64,000 nucleotides of DNA from Croceicoccus gelatinilyticus (lineage in GTDB: Bacteria; Pseudomonadota; Alphaproteobacteria; Sphingomonadales; Sphingomonadaceae): contig NZ_JAHCBF010000001.1 in assembly GCF_018398395.1 (NCBI RefSeq), forward strand, positions 620,001-684,000, read 5' to 3'. Positions 27,241-38,187 of the stretch are shown here, one piece after another. The translations under genes were made by a program, and so were the position numbers. The notes below the pieces were generated by a model. That model did no database searches. It was not told the origin of the DNA and worked only from the letters and a program-made list of their open reading frames with translations. Positions within the stretch are counted from its first letter, which is position 1. Each line of letters begins with the position of its first letter.

Positions 27241-27795
27241 ATGGGACGGGTCACAGCAAAGACGCTCGCCGTGGCGGGTGCAATCGCAATCGTATCGACA
27301 TTTGCAGCCGGCGTCGCGTCGTCGCGCGAACGGGGCTGGGTTGAAGAAGTCGGCCCCGGCAATTTCGCCGGTCGCCTGCTCGAAGCGCACAACGAGGAAC
27401 GCCGCCGCGTCGGCGTGCCCCAATTGCGCTGGAGCCCCAAGCTCGCTGCCGAGGCGCAGGCGTATGCGCGCAAGCTGTCCAAGGGCAAGACGCTCGTCCA
27501 CGCTAACCATGCCGAACGCGGCGGGGCGGGCGAGAACTTGTGGGCTGGCCGTGCGGGTTTCTACTCCGCCGAGGAGATGATCGAAGGCATGGTCGACGAA
27601 AAGCGCCACTTCAAGCGCGGCAATTTCCCCAACGTCAGCCGCACCGGACAGTGGCGCGATGTCGGCCACTACACCCAGCTGATCTGGCGCGAGACGACCG
27701 AAGTCGGCTGCGCCGTTGCGCCGGGTGGCGGCAACGACTGGCTCGTCTGCCGTTACTGGCCCGCCGGTAACACCTACGGCAAGCCGGTTCTCTAG
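27241..27795 (+). CDS. CAP-domain (SCP/PR1-like) secreted protein
   Basis: 184 residues with an N-terminal hydrophobic signal (LAVAGAIAIVSTFAAGVAS). The CAP fold follows: LLEAHNEERRRVGVPQLRW, GGAGENLWAG, GHYTQLIWRETTEVGCA and CRYWPAGN. The His/Glu residues of the CAP cavity appear in AHNEER and GHYTQ. Probably a periplasmic or secreted protein. Function of bacterial CAP proteins is mostly unclear. It is divergent from hemW and overlaps rdgB at the stop (4 bases). Confidence 0.88.
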   Translation: MGRVTAKTLAVAGAIAIVSTFAAGVASSRERGWVEEVGPGNFAGRLLEAHNEERRRVGVPQLRWSPKLAAEAQAYARKLSKGKTLVHANHAERGGAGENLWAGRAGFYSAEEMIEGMVDEKRHFKRGNFPNVSRTGQWRDVGHYTQLIWRETTEVGCAVAPGGGNDWLVCRYWPAGNTYGKPVL

Positions 27796-28427
27796 ACCCC
27801 GAACTGCTCGGCGACGAGCTTGCGGAATGCGTCGGCGCGGTGGCTCATGCCGTGCTTTTCCTCGGGCTGAAGCTCGGCAAAGGTGACGTCGCGGCCTTCG
27901 GGCACGAAGACCGGATCGTAACCGAAGCCCAACGTCCCGCGCGGGGGCCAGGTCAGCGTGCCGTCGACACGGCCCTCGTAAACCGCCTCGCGCCCATCGG
28001 GCCATGCGATGGCCAGCACGCACGAGAACCACGCATCGCGCGGCGCATCGGGGCCCTTTTCGGCGAGCATCCCCTCGACCTTGCCCATCGCCATGTACCA
28101 GTCGCGGCCAGCCGATCCCTCGAACCACTGCCGCTCTGCCCAGTCGGCGGTATAGACACCGGGGCGCCCGTCGAGCGCGGCAACCGACAGGCCCGAATCG
28201 TCGGCAAGGCTGACGATCTGCGATGCCTGTGCCGCCGCCCGCGCCTTGATCAGCGCGTTTTCGACAAACGTGGTCCCCGTCTCGGGCGGTTCGGGCAGAC
28301 CCAGAGAGCCCGCCGAAATGCAATCGACGCCATAAGGCGCGAGCAGGGCCGAGATTTCCTTCAGCTTGCCCGCGTTGTGCGTGGCGATGACCAGCTTGCC
28401 GGAACCGAGACGGGGATTATCGCTCAT
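27792..28427 (-). CDS. rdgB: Non-canonical purine NTP pyrophosphatase (RdgB/HAM1)
   Basis: 211 residues. RdgB hydrolyses dITP and XTP to keep them out of DNA. Family landmarks: [62 protein letters not shown] and HRADAFRKL. The start overlaps the stop of rph by four bases, so it is the second gene of an rph-rdgB pair, a frequent order in alphaproteobacteria. Length normal. Confidence 0.95.
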   Translation of the reverse strand: MSDNPRLGSGKLVIATHNAGKLKEISALLAPYGVDCISAGSLGLPEPPETGTTFVENALIKARAAAQASQIVSLADDSGLSVAALDGRPGVYTADWAERQWFEGSAGRDWYMAMGKVEGMLAEKGPDAPRDAWFSCVLAIAWPDGREAVYEGRVDGTLTWPPRGTLGFGYDPVFVPEGRDVTFAELQPEEKHGMSHRADAFRKLVAEQFGV

Positions 28428-29137
28428 CGAACCGCGATGTCCTGCGCTTTGAAGATGTCGTCACAGCCGGTGCGGGCCAGACGCAGGAGGCGCAGCAGGC
28501 CTTCCTCGTCGTAAGTCGCGCCTTCTGCGGTTGCCTGCACCTCGGCGATCTGGCCGCCTTCGATCAGGACAAAGTTCGCGTCGGCATCGGCGTTCGAATC
28601 CTCGTCATAGTCGAGGTCGAGCACCGGCGTGCCCTTGAAGATGCCGCAGGAAACTGCCGCGACCTTGCGGGTCAGCGGGTCTTCCTTGATCGCGCCGCTG
28701 TCCATCAGGCCCTGAACCGCAAGGCGCAGGGCAACCCACGCGCCGCTGATCGAGGCAGTGCGCGTGCCGCCGTCGGCCTGCAGAACGTCGCAGTCGAGCG
28801 TGATCTGACGCTCACCCAGCTTCTTGAGGTCGGTCACGGCGCGCAGGCTACGGCCGATCAGGCGCTGGATTTCCTGCGTGCGGCCCGACTGCTTGCCCTT
28901 GGCCGCTTCACGGCTGCCGCGGGTGTGCGTGGCGCGGGGCAGCATCGAATATTCACCCGTGACCCAGCCTTCGCCCTTGCCGCGCAGCCAAGGCGGAAGG
29001 CGCTCTTCGATGCTGGCGGTGCAAAGCACGCGGGTTTCGCCAAAGCTGATCAGGCACGAACCTTCAGCGTGCTTGGTGAAGCCGGTTTCGATAGTGATCG
29101 CCCGCATTTCGTCTGCGGCGCGGCCGGATGGACGCAT
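28424..29137 (-). CDS. rph: Ribonuclease PH
   Basis: A phosphorolytic 3'-exonuclease that trims tRNA ends. The 237 residues show [69 protein letters not shown] and [16 protein letters not shown], all standard for RNase PH. It leads the rph-rdgB operon and is divergent from hrcA, with about 90 bases between the starts. Confidence 0.96.
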   Translation of the reverse strand: MRPSGRAADEMRAITIETGFTKHAEGSCLISFGETRVLCTASIEERLPPWLRGKGEGWVTGEYSMLPRATHTRGSREAAKGKQSGRTQEIQRLIGRSLRAVTDLKKLGERQITLDCDVLQADGGTRTASISGAWVALRLAVQGLMDSGAIKEDPLTRKVAAVSCGIFKGTPVLDLDYDEDSNADADANFVLIEGGQIAEVQATAEGATYDEEGLLRLLRLARTGCDDIFKAQDIAVR

Positions 29138-29194
29138 TTTCGGTGATTCCTTGTGATGTCCTCAGGTATTCCACGCGGCGTTAGGCCACGCGGG

Positions 29195-29222
29195 CTTGAG
29201 GCCGCAAGGGGAGGGCCTAAAT
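29195..29222 (+). promoter_or_regulatory. Putative RpoH (sigma-32) promoter of hrcA
   Basis: CTTG at 29195-29198 and CCTAAAT at 29216-29222, separated by 17 bases, match the alphaproteobacterial RpoH consensus CTTG-N17/18-CYTATNT except for one base (T to A). The -10 end is only 8 bases before the hrcA ATG, which would make the message nearly leaderless; no Shine-Dalgarno sequence lies before that ATG. Inference from sequence match. Confidence 0.4.
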
Positions 29223-29229
29223 AAGACCC

Positions 29230-30291
29230 ATGCCAAGCCTGCCGCTCAACGAGATGAACGACCGTGCCCGCGAGATTTTCCGTCTCGTGGTCGAGGGCTA
29301 TCTCGATTCGGGGCAGCCGGTCGGATCGAAGGCGCTGGCTACGGCGGAGGGGATCAACCTTTCGCCTGCCTCGATCCGCTCGGTCCTTGCCGATCTGGAA
29401 CGTCTCGGGCTGCTGGCCGCGCCGCATACGAGTGCGGGCCGGATGCCGACCGAATCGGGGCTGAGGCTCTTTGTCGATGGCATGATGCAGGTTGCAGAGC
29501 CCAGTCAGGCAGAGCGTATCGCAATTGAGCGTGAATTGGCGCGGCCAGGGCCGGTCGAGGATGCGCTGGCCAAGACTTCGGCCATGCTGTCGAGCCTTTC
29601 GGCCTGTGCGGGTGTTGTCATGGTCCCTGCGCGCGAACCGAGCCTTTCGCAGATGAGCCTCGTGCCGCTTGGCAATGGGCGAGCGCTGGCAGTCCTTGTC
29701 GGGGCGGACGGCGCTATCGAGAATCGCGTACTAGACCTGCCGCCGGGCACCGACTCTTCTGCGTTGGAGCAGGCGGGCAATTACATTTCCGCACAGATGG
29801 CAGGACGCACGCTGGCTGAGGCTGTGGCCGCGGTTAAGCGGGAGCTCGCCGATGAACGCGCCTCACTCGATGTAGCGGCGCGTGATCTTGTCGAGCGGGG
29901 CTTAGCCGTCTGGACCGAGGATGCGGCGCGTCGGCCCGTGCTGATCGTCCGCGGTCAGGCGAACCTGCTCGACGAAACCGCGATCGAGGATCTTGAGCGT
30001 GTTCGTTCACTGATCGACGATATCGAGCGGTCAGAGCAAGTGGCCGCGCTTCTCGCCTCTGCGCGTGATGCGGATTCGGCGCGGATTTTCATCGGGTCGG
30101 AGAACAAGTTGTTCTCGCTTTCCGGCTCGTCCGTGATCGCTTCGCCCTACCGTGACAGGGAAGGGCGCGTGATCGGAGTCGTCGGCGTGATCGGCCCCAC
30201 GCGGTTGAATTACGCGCGGCTCGTCCCCATGGTGGATTTCACTGCACGGAGCCTCGGGCGAAGCCTCGGGCGTTTTTCCGGTCCCGGCTGA
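29230..30291 (+). CDS. hrcA: Heat-inducible transcription repressor HrcA
   Basis: 353 residues. HrcA represses class I heat-shock genes by binding CIRCE operators. It has the N-terminal winged-helix (LNEMNDRAREIFRLVVEGYL, GSKALATAEGINLSPASIRSVLADLERLGLL, HTSAGRMPTESGLRLFVDG) and the C-terminal domain with GVVGVIGPTRLNYARLVPMV. No CIRCE element (TTAGCACTC-N9-GAGTGCTAA) was seen upstream of hrcA, grpE or dnaK here, so its target is probably groESL elsewhere. grpE follows 39 bases later. Confidence 0.95.
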   Translation: MPSLPLNEMNDRAREIFRLVVEGYLDSGQPVGSKALATAEGINLSPASIRSVLADLERLGLLAAPHTSAGRMPTESGLRLFVDGMMQVAEPSQAERIAIERELARPGPVEDALAKTSAMLSSLSACAGVVMVPAREPSLSQMSLVPLGNGRALAVLVGADGAIENRVLDLPPGTDSSALEQAGNYISAQMAGRTLAEAVAAVKRELADERASLDVAARDLVERGLAVWTEDAARRPVLIVRGQANLLDETAIEDLERVRSLIDDIERSEQVAALLASARDADSARIFIGSENKLFSLSGSSVIASPYRDREGRVIGVVGVIGPTRLNYARLVPMVDFTARSLGRSLGRFSGPG

Positions 30292-30330
30292 GTTCGGGGC
30301 AGATTTTAGTTACAGGACAGATCTAGAGCG

Positions 30331-30903
30331 ATGAGCGAAGAACGCACCCGCGACGAAGCGGTTGAAAACGAACTCAAGGGCGTGCCCGAAGAGATGCTGG
30401 ACGATACCGACGCGACCGAGGAACTGGCCGCGGACGAAGAGCGTATCGCAGCGCTCGAGGAAGAGCTGGCAGAGGCCAAGCAGCAGGTTCTCTACGCCCG
30501 CGCCGAAACGCAGAACGTGCGCCGCCGCATGGAAAAGGACGTGTCGGACGCGCGCGCTTATGCCGCGACCGGCTTTGCCCGCGACATTCTTTCGGTCTCG
30601 GACAACCTTGCCCGCGCGCTCGACGCGATCCCCGCCGACTTGCGCGAGGACGAGAAGATGAAGGGCCTTGTCGCCGGGATCGAGGCCACGGGCCGCGAGA
30701 TCGAGAAGGTCTTCGGCCAGCACGGGATCACGCGCATTGCCGCGATGGGCATGCCGCTCGACCCGAACCAGCACCAGGCAATGGTCGAGATCCCGAGTGA
30801 CGATGCCGAACCCGGCACTGTCATCCAGGAAATGCAGGCTGGCTACATGATCAAGGACCGCCTGCTGCGCCCCGCCATGGTCGGCGTCGCGCGCAAGCCC
30901 TGA
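30331..30903 (+). CDS. grpE: Nucleotide exchange factor GrpE
   Basis: 190 residues. GrpE releases ADP from DnaK. The N-terminal region is a long acidic coiled coil (EERIAALEEELAEAKQQVLY). The family core is visible in NVRRRMEKDVSDAR, FGQHGITRI, MPLDPNQHQAM, VIQEMQAGYMIKDRLLRPAMVGV. It follows hrcA on the same strand and ends at a palindromic terminator-like element. Confidence 0.95.
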   Translation: MSEERTRDEAVENELKGVPEEMLDDTDATEELAADEERIAALEEELAEAKQQVLYARAETQNVRRRMEKDVSDARAYAATGFARDILSVSDNLARALDAIPADLREDEKMKGLVAGIEATGREIEKVFGQHGITRIAAMGMPLDPNQHQAMVEIPSDDAEPGTVIQEMQAGYMIKDRLLRPAMVGVARKP

Positions 30904-30920
30904 ATTAGGCGCTGATACAA

Positions 30921-30938
30921 AAAAAGTCCGGACTTTTT
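30921..30938. terminator. Palindromic terminator-like element after grpE
   Basis: AAAAAGTCCGGACTTTTT is an 18-base perfect palindrome, 18 bases after the grpE stop. The RNA would form a hairpin with a short CCGG-type loop and a U-rich 3' side, which resembles an intrinsic terminator. Confidence 0.6.
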
Positions 30939-30998
30939 CGGAACTTCGTGTCGCCCCCTCCGTACGTCTTGTGAATGGGGGCTACAGGAGACGTTAAG

Positions 30999-31292
30999 AT
31001 GAAGACCCGGACTTTTGCCATTCCCGCCATTGCTGCTGCAGCCCTCGCGACTGCTGGTTGTGCGGACAACTATGCCGTCGAAGGTGCTGCTGCCGGTGCC
31101 GCCGCAGGTGCCGCCGTTGGCGCCGTGACCGGCGCTGATGTCGGTACGGCTGCTGCCGTTGGTGCTGCCGCAGGCGCGGCGGGTGGCTATTTCATCGACA
31201 AGAACGACGGCTGCGACGGCTATGACCGCGACGGTCGCCTCGATGACGATTGCTATGGAACCGCCGGTTATCCGGTTGATCCGCGTTACTGA
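30999..31292 (+). CDS. Small glycine-zipper lipoprotein
   Basis: 97 residues with a lipoprotein signal (IAAAALATAGC, Cys at about 19). Next comes a Gly/Ala-rich zipper stretch (AAAGAAAGAAVGAVTGADV) resembling the OmpA-type or SlyB-type glycine-zipper segment, then an Asp/Tyr-rich tail (DKNDGCDGYDRDGRLDDD). ATG 30999 follows AGGAG at about 8 bases; an in-frame start at 30975 lies before it and lacks this site. A GCCCCC/GGGGGC repeat (30953-30982) lies just before the ribosome-binding site. Probably in the outer-membrane or periplasmic face of the envelope. Function unknown. Confidence 0.75.
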   Translation: MKTRTFAIPAIAAAALATAGCADNYAVEGAAAGAAAGAAVGAVTGADVGTAAAVGAAAGAAGGYFIDKNDGCDGYDRDGRLDDDCYGTAGYPVDPRY

Positions 31293-31314
31293 GCGCAATT
31301 TGTTTTGATTGTAG

Positions 31315-31346
31315 AGGGCGCAGGGTATCGATCCTGCGCCCTTTTC
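31315..31346. terminator. Bidirectional intrinsic terminator
   Basis: The stem AGGGCGCAGG/CCTGCGCCCT with an 8-base loop (GTATCGAT) is followed by TTTTC on the plus strand. It lies between the lipoprotein gene and the convergent vgr-related gene. Confidence 0.8.
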
Positions 31347-31840
31347 TATGTGGGCCTGAAGGGCAGGATACTCTCCAGCTGCGCCAATGGCGGAGCTCCC
31401 CGCAACTTATAGCCGTTTCGTAACAGAAAAGTGTGGCGCACGATTTCGGCCTGCTGCTCGATGCCATATTTGTGGAGCGGTTGCCCTGGACGCACCGCGT
31501 AGTCGTAGCGGCAGAACGGATGGCGCATCAGGGGTAGCCAGAACCGCCCTTTTTCCTGTGCCTGCCAAACATGCGTCATCTCGTGAATGAATAGGCCCTG
31601 CGAGGACACTGGCCCTGCAGAAAAGTCGTCGTGATAGGCGACATGTTCTGCCGGAAAGTGGATGTGCCCCATGGGGGCCATCGCGGTGTTCGTCGGCTGG
31701 AACGGAAACCAGCGTTTGCGCCGGATCGTCACCGGTCCGACATCGACCGCCGCGCCGAAGACCGAGCGGACGAGGGCTTTTTCCCCGTCCGTCAGTCCTC
31801 GTGTTCCGCCGGCAGGACAGGCGTGAACCGGCTTGGTCAT
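31346..31840 (-). CDS. vgr-related protein with HExxH-like motif
   Basis: 164 residues, no signal peptide. It matches a small family annotated as 'vgr-related protein' in sphingomonads. The strongest feature is FIHEMTHVWQAQEKG, a zinc-metalloprotease-like HExxH motif (HEMTH) at about 85-89. The next part, LHKYGIEQQAEIVRHTFLLRNGYKL, carries further conserved His/Glu. Catalytic activity is not shown. It lies 5 bases downstream of the PCu(A)C gene on the same strand, so the two are likely co-transcribed. The vgr name is historical; there is no VgrG-like spike domain here. Confidence 0.65.
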   Translation of the reverse strand: MTKPVHACPAGGTRGLTDGEKALVRSVFGAAVDVGPVTIRRKRWFPFQPTNTAMAPMGHIHFPAEHVAYHDDFSAGPVSSQGLFIHEMTHVWQAQEKGRFWLPLMRHPFCRYDYAVRPGQPLHKYGIEQQAEIVRHTFLLRNGYKLRGAPPLAQLESILPFRPT

Positions 31841-31845
31841 TCCGC

Positions 31846-32373
31846 TCAGTCCATGCCCTCCATGGCGGAATGATCCATCCCGCCAGCGCCGGTGACCGGT
31901 GCCTGGATCGAGGCCTTGTCGCCGTCCGCGAAGGAAATCGTGACATCGGCAGTACCACCGGGAGCAATCGTTGCGTCCATGTCGAACAGCATGACGTGGT
32001 AGCCGCCGGGCTGGAAATTCAGCGCCTCGCCCGGCTGCAGGTCGATCGTTTCGACAGCTGCCATCGTCATCTTGCCGTCGACTATGTTGGTTTCGTGAAT
32101 TTCGCTACGGTCTGCGCCAAGCACGCTGACCGACGCGATCGTGCGCGGTGTTTCGGACGCGATTGTGAAATAGGCGACGCCCGGGCGGCCGGACACCGCG
32201 GGCATGCGGACTTGGGCGTCGGTGAGTGAAACTCCTTCTGGCGCATCTGCCGCAACAGGGACGTCGACGACTTCGGTCTCCGTAGGCTCAGGCGCGTCCG
32301 ATCCGCAGGCCGCAAGGGCAAGGGGCGCGCACAGAGTGAGAAGAAGCGTCGCGGTCTTGGTATTCAGTCGCAT
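31846..32373 (-). CDS. Copper chaperone PCu(A)C, lipoprotein form
   Basis: 175 residues. PCu(A)C proteins hand Cu(I) to the CuA centre of cytochrome oxidase in the periplasm. The lipoprotein signal is LLLTLCAPLALAACG. The copper-site pattern is visible: HETNIVDGKMTM and YHVMLFDM supply the His and Met ligands (H...M...HxM). ATG 32373 is taken, because the longer frame to 32529 has no signal at its start. It sits upstream of the vgr-related gene and is divergent from dnaK. Confidence 0.85.
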   Translation of the reverse strand: MRLNTKTATLLLTLCAPLALAACGSDAPEPTETEVVDVPVAADAPEGVSLTDAQVRMPAVSGRPGVAYFTIASETPRTIASVSVLGADRSEIHETNIVDGKMTMAAVETIDLQPGEALNFQPGGYHVMLFDMDATIAPGGTADVTISFADGDKASIQAPVTGAGGMDHSAMEGMD

Positions 32374-32428
32374 TTTCAAAGGTTCCACAGCCTGTTCCAA
32401 TTGGTTCCCAAATAGGACGTGCACAGGT

Positions 32429-32456
32429 CTTGTGCCACTGAAAAGCGCCCCTATAT
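32429..32456 (+). promoter_or_regulatory. Putative RpoH (sigma-32) promoter of dnaK
   Basis: CTTG at 32429-32432 and CCTATAT at 32450-32456 are 17 bases apart, an exact match to the alphaproteobacterial RpoH form CTTG-N17/18-CYTATNT. It lies about 90 bases before the dnaK ATG, which fits a heat-shock promoter for dnaK. Inference from consensus match. Confidence 0.6.
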
Positions 32457-32546
32457 CGCCGTTGCAGTCACGAGCCGCGCGGCGGGCCTGCCCGCTATTG
32501 GGGGGCCCCGAAAGCGCGGTGTCAAACAAAGGATGGAAAGTACAAG

Positions 32547-34460
<1,914 letters not shown>

Positions 34461-34552
34461 TCGGCACATGCCGACGGTGAAACCGTGATAACTCCGGCCC
34501 GCTTCTTCCAAGGGTTACGCACCTGCGTTAACCAACGGGAGAGCGGGCCGGA
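34461..34552 (+). other. Hairpin-rich dnaK-dnaJ spacer
   Basis: Directly after the dnaK stop there are two small hairpins (TCGGC-ACAT-GCCGA and CGGT-GAA-ACCG). Then comes a long-range repeat TCCGGCCCGCT (34493-34503) with AGCGGGCCGGA (34542-34552), whose loop contains a second imperfect repeat around GGTTACGC/GCGTTAACC. The sequence after it is TTTATATA. It may attenuate or process the dnaK-dnaJ message. Confidence 0.5.
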
Positions 34553-34670
34553 TTTATATAACGAACCGGCAAACGCGCGAACGGACCCGATGGGCGATTC
34601 GACGCACGCCGACACGCTGCTACAGGGCAGCTTTTTCAATGAATTTCAGATCATGAGGACGGGTTAGTCA

Positions 34671-35789
34671 GTGGAAACCGAGGTCGACTTTTACGAGCTT
34701 CTCGAAGTCGAGCGCACGGCGGACGACAAGACGATCAAGTCCGCATATCGCAAGCTCGCGATGAAATATCACCCCGACCGCAATCCGGGTGATGCCGATT
34801 CAGAGGCCCGTTTCAAGGCGATCAGCGTCGCCTACGATTGCCTCAAGGATCCGCAGAAGCGCGCCACTTACGACCGTTACGGTCACGCAGCCTATGCACA
34901 GGCCCAGCAGGGCGGCGGCGGCGGAGGCGGCGGCTTCTCCGACATCGGCGATATCTTTGAAACGATCTTTGGCAGTGCCTTCGGTGGCGGTGCAGGTGGT
35001 CGTCCGCGTCGCGGCGCGGACCTTCGCTACGACATGGAAATCAGCCTTGAAGAGGCATTCCATGGCAAGGAAACCGAGATCGAGATCGAGGTCTCTCAAA
35101 CGTGCGAGCCTTGCTCCGGCTCCGGCGCCGAACCCGGCACAGACCGTACCCGCTGCCCGACGTGTCAGGGCCACGGCAAGGTCCGCGCGCAGCAGGGCTT
35201 CTTCATGGTCGAGCGTCCTTGCCCGACCTGCCACGGCCGCGGCGAGATCATCGAGAAGCCTTGTGCTGCCTGTCGCGGCGAAGGCCGTGTCGATCAGCCG
35301 CAGAGGCTGGAAGTCACGATCCCGCCGGGCGTTGAGACGGGCACTCGTATCCGCCTCTCCGGCAAGGGCGAAGCTGGTCCGATGGGTGCGCCTCCGGGCG
35401 ATCTCTACATCTTCATTCACGTGCGACGTCACGACGTTTACGAACGTGAGGGTACGACCCTTCTGACGCGTGTGCCGATCACATTCACGAAGGCTGCGCT
35501 AGGCGGCACAGTCGGGCTTCCCGGCCTCGACGGTGAGTGGGTGACGATCAACATCCCCGCCGGCATCCAGTCGGGCGAACAGCTTCGCAAGCGCGGGGAT
35601 GGCATGCCGGTGCTTCAGGGGCGCGGCCGTGGGGATCTCGTGATCGAGGTAAAGGTGGAAACACCGCGCAAGCTATCGACCAAGCAGAAAGAGCTTCTTC
35701 GCGAGTTTCAGCAGAGCGAAACCGATGCGCAGTGCCCTGAATCGCAGGGATTCTTCGAGCGCATCAAGGCTGGTTTTTCCAAGCTCTAA
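34671..35789 (+). CDS. dnaJ: Molecular chaperone DnaJ
   Basis: 372 residues, starting with GTG at 34671 after a GAGGACGGG region. The J domain has the HPD triad in [11 protein letters not shown] Gly-rich linker ([14 protein letters not shown]) follows. The zinc region has four CxxCxGxG units: [24 protein letters not shown] and CAACRGEG. The C-terminal substrate domains are normal. It converges with the patatin gene, and the stops overlap. Confidence 0.97.
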   Translation: METEVDFYELLEVERTADDKTIKSAYRKLAMKYHPDRNPGDADSEARFKAISVAYDCLKDPQKRATYDRYGHAAYAQAQQGGGGGGGGFSDIGDIFETIFGSAFGGGAGGRPRRGADLRYDMEISLEEAFHGKETEIEIEVSQTCEPCSGSGAEPGTDRTRCPTCQGHGKVRAQQGFFMVERPCPTCHGRGEIIEKPCAACRGEGRVDQPQRLEVTIPPGVETGTRIRLSGKGEAGPMGAPPGDLYIFIHVRRHDVYEREGTTLLTRVPITFTKAALGGTVGLPGLDGEWVTINIPAGIQSGEQLRKRGDGMPVLQGRGRGDLVIEVKVETPRKLSTKQKELLREFQQSETDAQCPESQGFFERIKAGFSKL

Positions 35790-38092
35790 CCCAGCTTTTC
35801 GGTGATTTCGTGTTCTAAGCGCGAGATGAGGTGACGGTTCAGAAGACCGGCCTCGCGCTCTTCCGCGAGTACGCCAAGGAAAGCCTCGCGCTTGATCGCG
35901 TTTATTTCGCCAAGGGGCACCGGCCCTTCATCGCCAAGCGTTGATGCCGTGATGTCGATCAGACGTTCTGCCCCGTGCAGTCGGCCCCAAAGGTAGTCGT
36001 TTTCGCGATAGGCGCGGCTGAAGAACGCGCCGAAATTATAGAACTCGATGCCGCGCAGACTGTCCACTGCTCCACCCTTGCGGATCGCGCTGGCGTCTTC
36101 GGGCGAGATCCGATCGACCTTGACCGGATCGAACTCGTCCATACCCCTTGCGCCGAGCAGGGGCAGCGTGGCGATGTCGTAAAACGGGAACCCGAGATAG
36201 GCGAGCAGCAACTTGCGACGCTGCTCACGCGGCAGGGGAGACAACCCTTCGGCAAGAAGCGCGTCGACCTGCGGATCTGTCTGCGCAAGATTGCGGCGAT
36301 CGGCGATGGTCGTGAGAACCGCTTCCGGATCATCGATGATACTTTCCGCAATTGCAGGAAAGTCCGTGCCCAGCGACTCTGCTTGCTCAAGCTTCGTGTA
36401 GAGCGCGATCGCCTCGTAAATCGCATTGCGGGCGATCTCGCGCATCTCAGGCTTGAGTTCACCGCCGATATCGCCGGGCGCCAATCGCCTTGCAAGGAGT
36501 CGTAGTCGCCGGTTCCTGAACCCGATGTCATGCGTGCGGAAAAAGGCGACTGCCTGTTCGTTTGCGCCGCCGCCATGCGCTGCCAGAGTGGACAGGCCCT
36601 GTGCATCGAGGAATCGGGTCAAACTGTCGACCACGGCACCATGCGTCGGCGGTTCGCTTTCGATTGCGCGCCGCACGAGGTGAGCTAGGTGGTCGAGGAT
36701 TTGCGCATATTTTGCCTGCGCATAACTGTGAAACGCATAGCCGGCTTTCTCTGCAGCGGCCTGTTGCGCTTTCCTGCGCCACTTGCCGAGCCGGTCTGTG
36801 TTGGGCCGGTCAAGGAACAGCGTTCGGCCCAGCAACTTGTCGATCGTTGCCTCAACCTCTGGCCGAAGGGCATCGACGATATTTCGCGCGCGCACTGCCT
36901 CTGCCGAATGGCGAGCAATGCGTTCGATGTCGTCGCGGATCGGCTGCTCTCTCGGGATGGAGGATAACGCCCCGAAGATCGCGCTGAAAAATCCGATGGG
37001 CCGGTTTTCGGTGGTCCTTTCGGCCATTCGGAAATCGGGATGGGGGTCGATATAGACAAAGCGCCGGTCCACCTCGCGCGTTGCTGGCCTGTTTTCCAGC
37101 GCCCGGATCGCTTCGGCAAACGGCGCGCCGACAAGGACTGCCCCGTCAATAAGCGCAACGCTATCGAGGTCTCCTGCATGGACATGGTGCGGCATTACAC
37201 GTCGCAGGAACCTGTCACGGTTGGCCCAACCGGTGCCACGTTCCTCGGTAAGCTCGTCGATTTCTTCCAGCTGGAGTGGCGGGAACGCACCCGGAAAACT
37301 GGCCGTGGCTCGCGCCGCGAGAACCAGTTCCGGCCGTGAAGCCATCACCTCGTCACCGCCATGTGCTCGAAAGGATATCGGCAGGCGATGTTCGGCCTCT
37401 GATGCGTCAGCGGGGCTATGGACATGCAAGGGCGCGCGATAGCCGCGGAAATCGGTCGTCGTTACAAACAGATCAATCGGATGGCCCGCCGGTATAAGTG
37501 GTTGAGCTTCGGGCTGCGCCTGCATCGCGACCAGCGCGTCATCGATCAGGCGAGAGAACCCGGGGCCGGAGAAAGGCGGCGCGAACCAGCGGCTTCGCAT
37601 GAGACGCGACAGCTTGGCACGCACTTCGGCTCGCGTTTCAGGTGCAACAGTTCGCGATACCGCGTTGCCAGGCCGGCGCAGGGTCCATTCGACTAGCGGC
37701 TGCGCCCAGATCTTCGAGAACTTGTGCCCCGGTCTGGCCTCTGGCGCTAGCAGGACGTCGCTGTCGGCGCATTCAAGCCAGAGCCGGGTCAGCGGATCGA
37801 GCGACCGCCCGGTGAGAAGCGCTTGTCCAAGGAAAATCGCATTCATGCCCCCGGCACTCGCGCCGGAGAGGATGTCCGGGATGACCCGCAAGCGCGTATG
37901 GCCATATTTCTCAATCGCGGTCAGCAGTCGGAAATACGCGCCCTCTGTCCCGGCGGGTTCGGGTTCTCGGTCGCGGTGCTTCTGGCTTGCGGCGGCAAGC
38001 TTGAAGACTTCTTTCGTCACGCCATGCATGTAAACGGCGAGGCTGACCCCACCATAGCAGACAAGCGCGATGCGCAGTTCCTTCTCCCGCAT
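35786..38092 (-). CDS. Patatin-like phospholipase family protein, long form
   Basis: 768 residues. The patatin catalytic dyad is visible: oxyanion-type [16 protein letters not shown], the nucleophile elbow [14 protein letters not shown] (GxSxG), and [17 protein letters not shown] with the DGA aspartate. The C-terminal 400 residues belong to the large DUF3376-type extension. No signal peptide or membrane segment is evident. ATG 38092 ([10 protein letters not shown]) is preferred over ATG 38146. It is divergent from radA. Lipid substrate unknown. Confidence 0.82.
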   Translation of the reverse strand: MREKELRIALVCYGGVSLAVYMHGVTKEVFKLAAASQKHRDREPEPAGTEGAYFRLLTAIEKYGHTRLRVIPDILSGASAGGMNAIFLGQALLTGRSLDPLTRLWLECADSDVLLAPEARPGHKFSKIWAQPLVEWTLRRPGNAVSRTVAPETRAEVRAKLSRLMRSRWFAPPFSGPGFSRLIDDALVAMQAQPEAQPLIPAGHPIDLFVTTTDFRGYRAPLHVHSPADASEAEHRLPISFRAHGGDEVMASRPELVLAARATASFPGAFPPLQLEEIDELTEERGTGWANRDRFLRRVMPHHVHAGDLDSVALIDGAVLVGAPFAEAIRALENRPATREVDRRFVYIDPHPDFRMAERTTENRPIGFFSAIFGALSSIPREQPIRDDIERIARHSAEAVRARNIVDALRPEVEATIDKLLGRTLFLDRPNTDRLGKWRRKAQQAAAEKAGYAFHSYAQAKYAQILDHLAHLVRRAIESEPPTHGAVVDSLTRFLDAQGLSTLAAHGGGANEQAVAFFRTHDIGFRNRRLRLLARRLAPGDIGGELKPEMREIARNAIYEAIALYTKLEQAESLGTDFPAIAESIIDDPEAVLTTIADRRNLAQTDPQVDALLAEGLSPLPREQRRKLLLAYLGFPFYDIATLPLLGARGMDEFDPVKVDRISPEDASAIRKGGAVDSLRGIEFYNFGAFFSRAYRENDYLWGRLHGAERLIDITASTLGDEGPVPLGEINAIKREAFLGVLAEEREAGLLNRHLISRLEHEITEKLG

Positions 38093-38187
38093 AGGAACAG
38101 GATGGCACGGCAAGGTGCGGGATGGAAAGCGCTTTTCCCCAGCCAATCACTATTGCGTTCCTTTTATGTTCCAGTTACGCGAAGGGC

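Noticed and set aside
31346-31840. Type VI secretion VgrG component
   Set aside because: Only the historical name 'vgr-related' suggests it; length and sequence lack any VgrG-like domain, and no T6SS genes are present.
29138-32546. CIRCE operator for HrcA
   Set aside because: I looked for TTAGCACTC-N9-GAGTGCTAA before hrcA, grpE and dnaK and did not find it.
34485-34667. 60-codon frame before dnaJ
   Set aside because: No ribosome-binding site and it spans the hairpin region; more likely non-coding leader.
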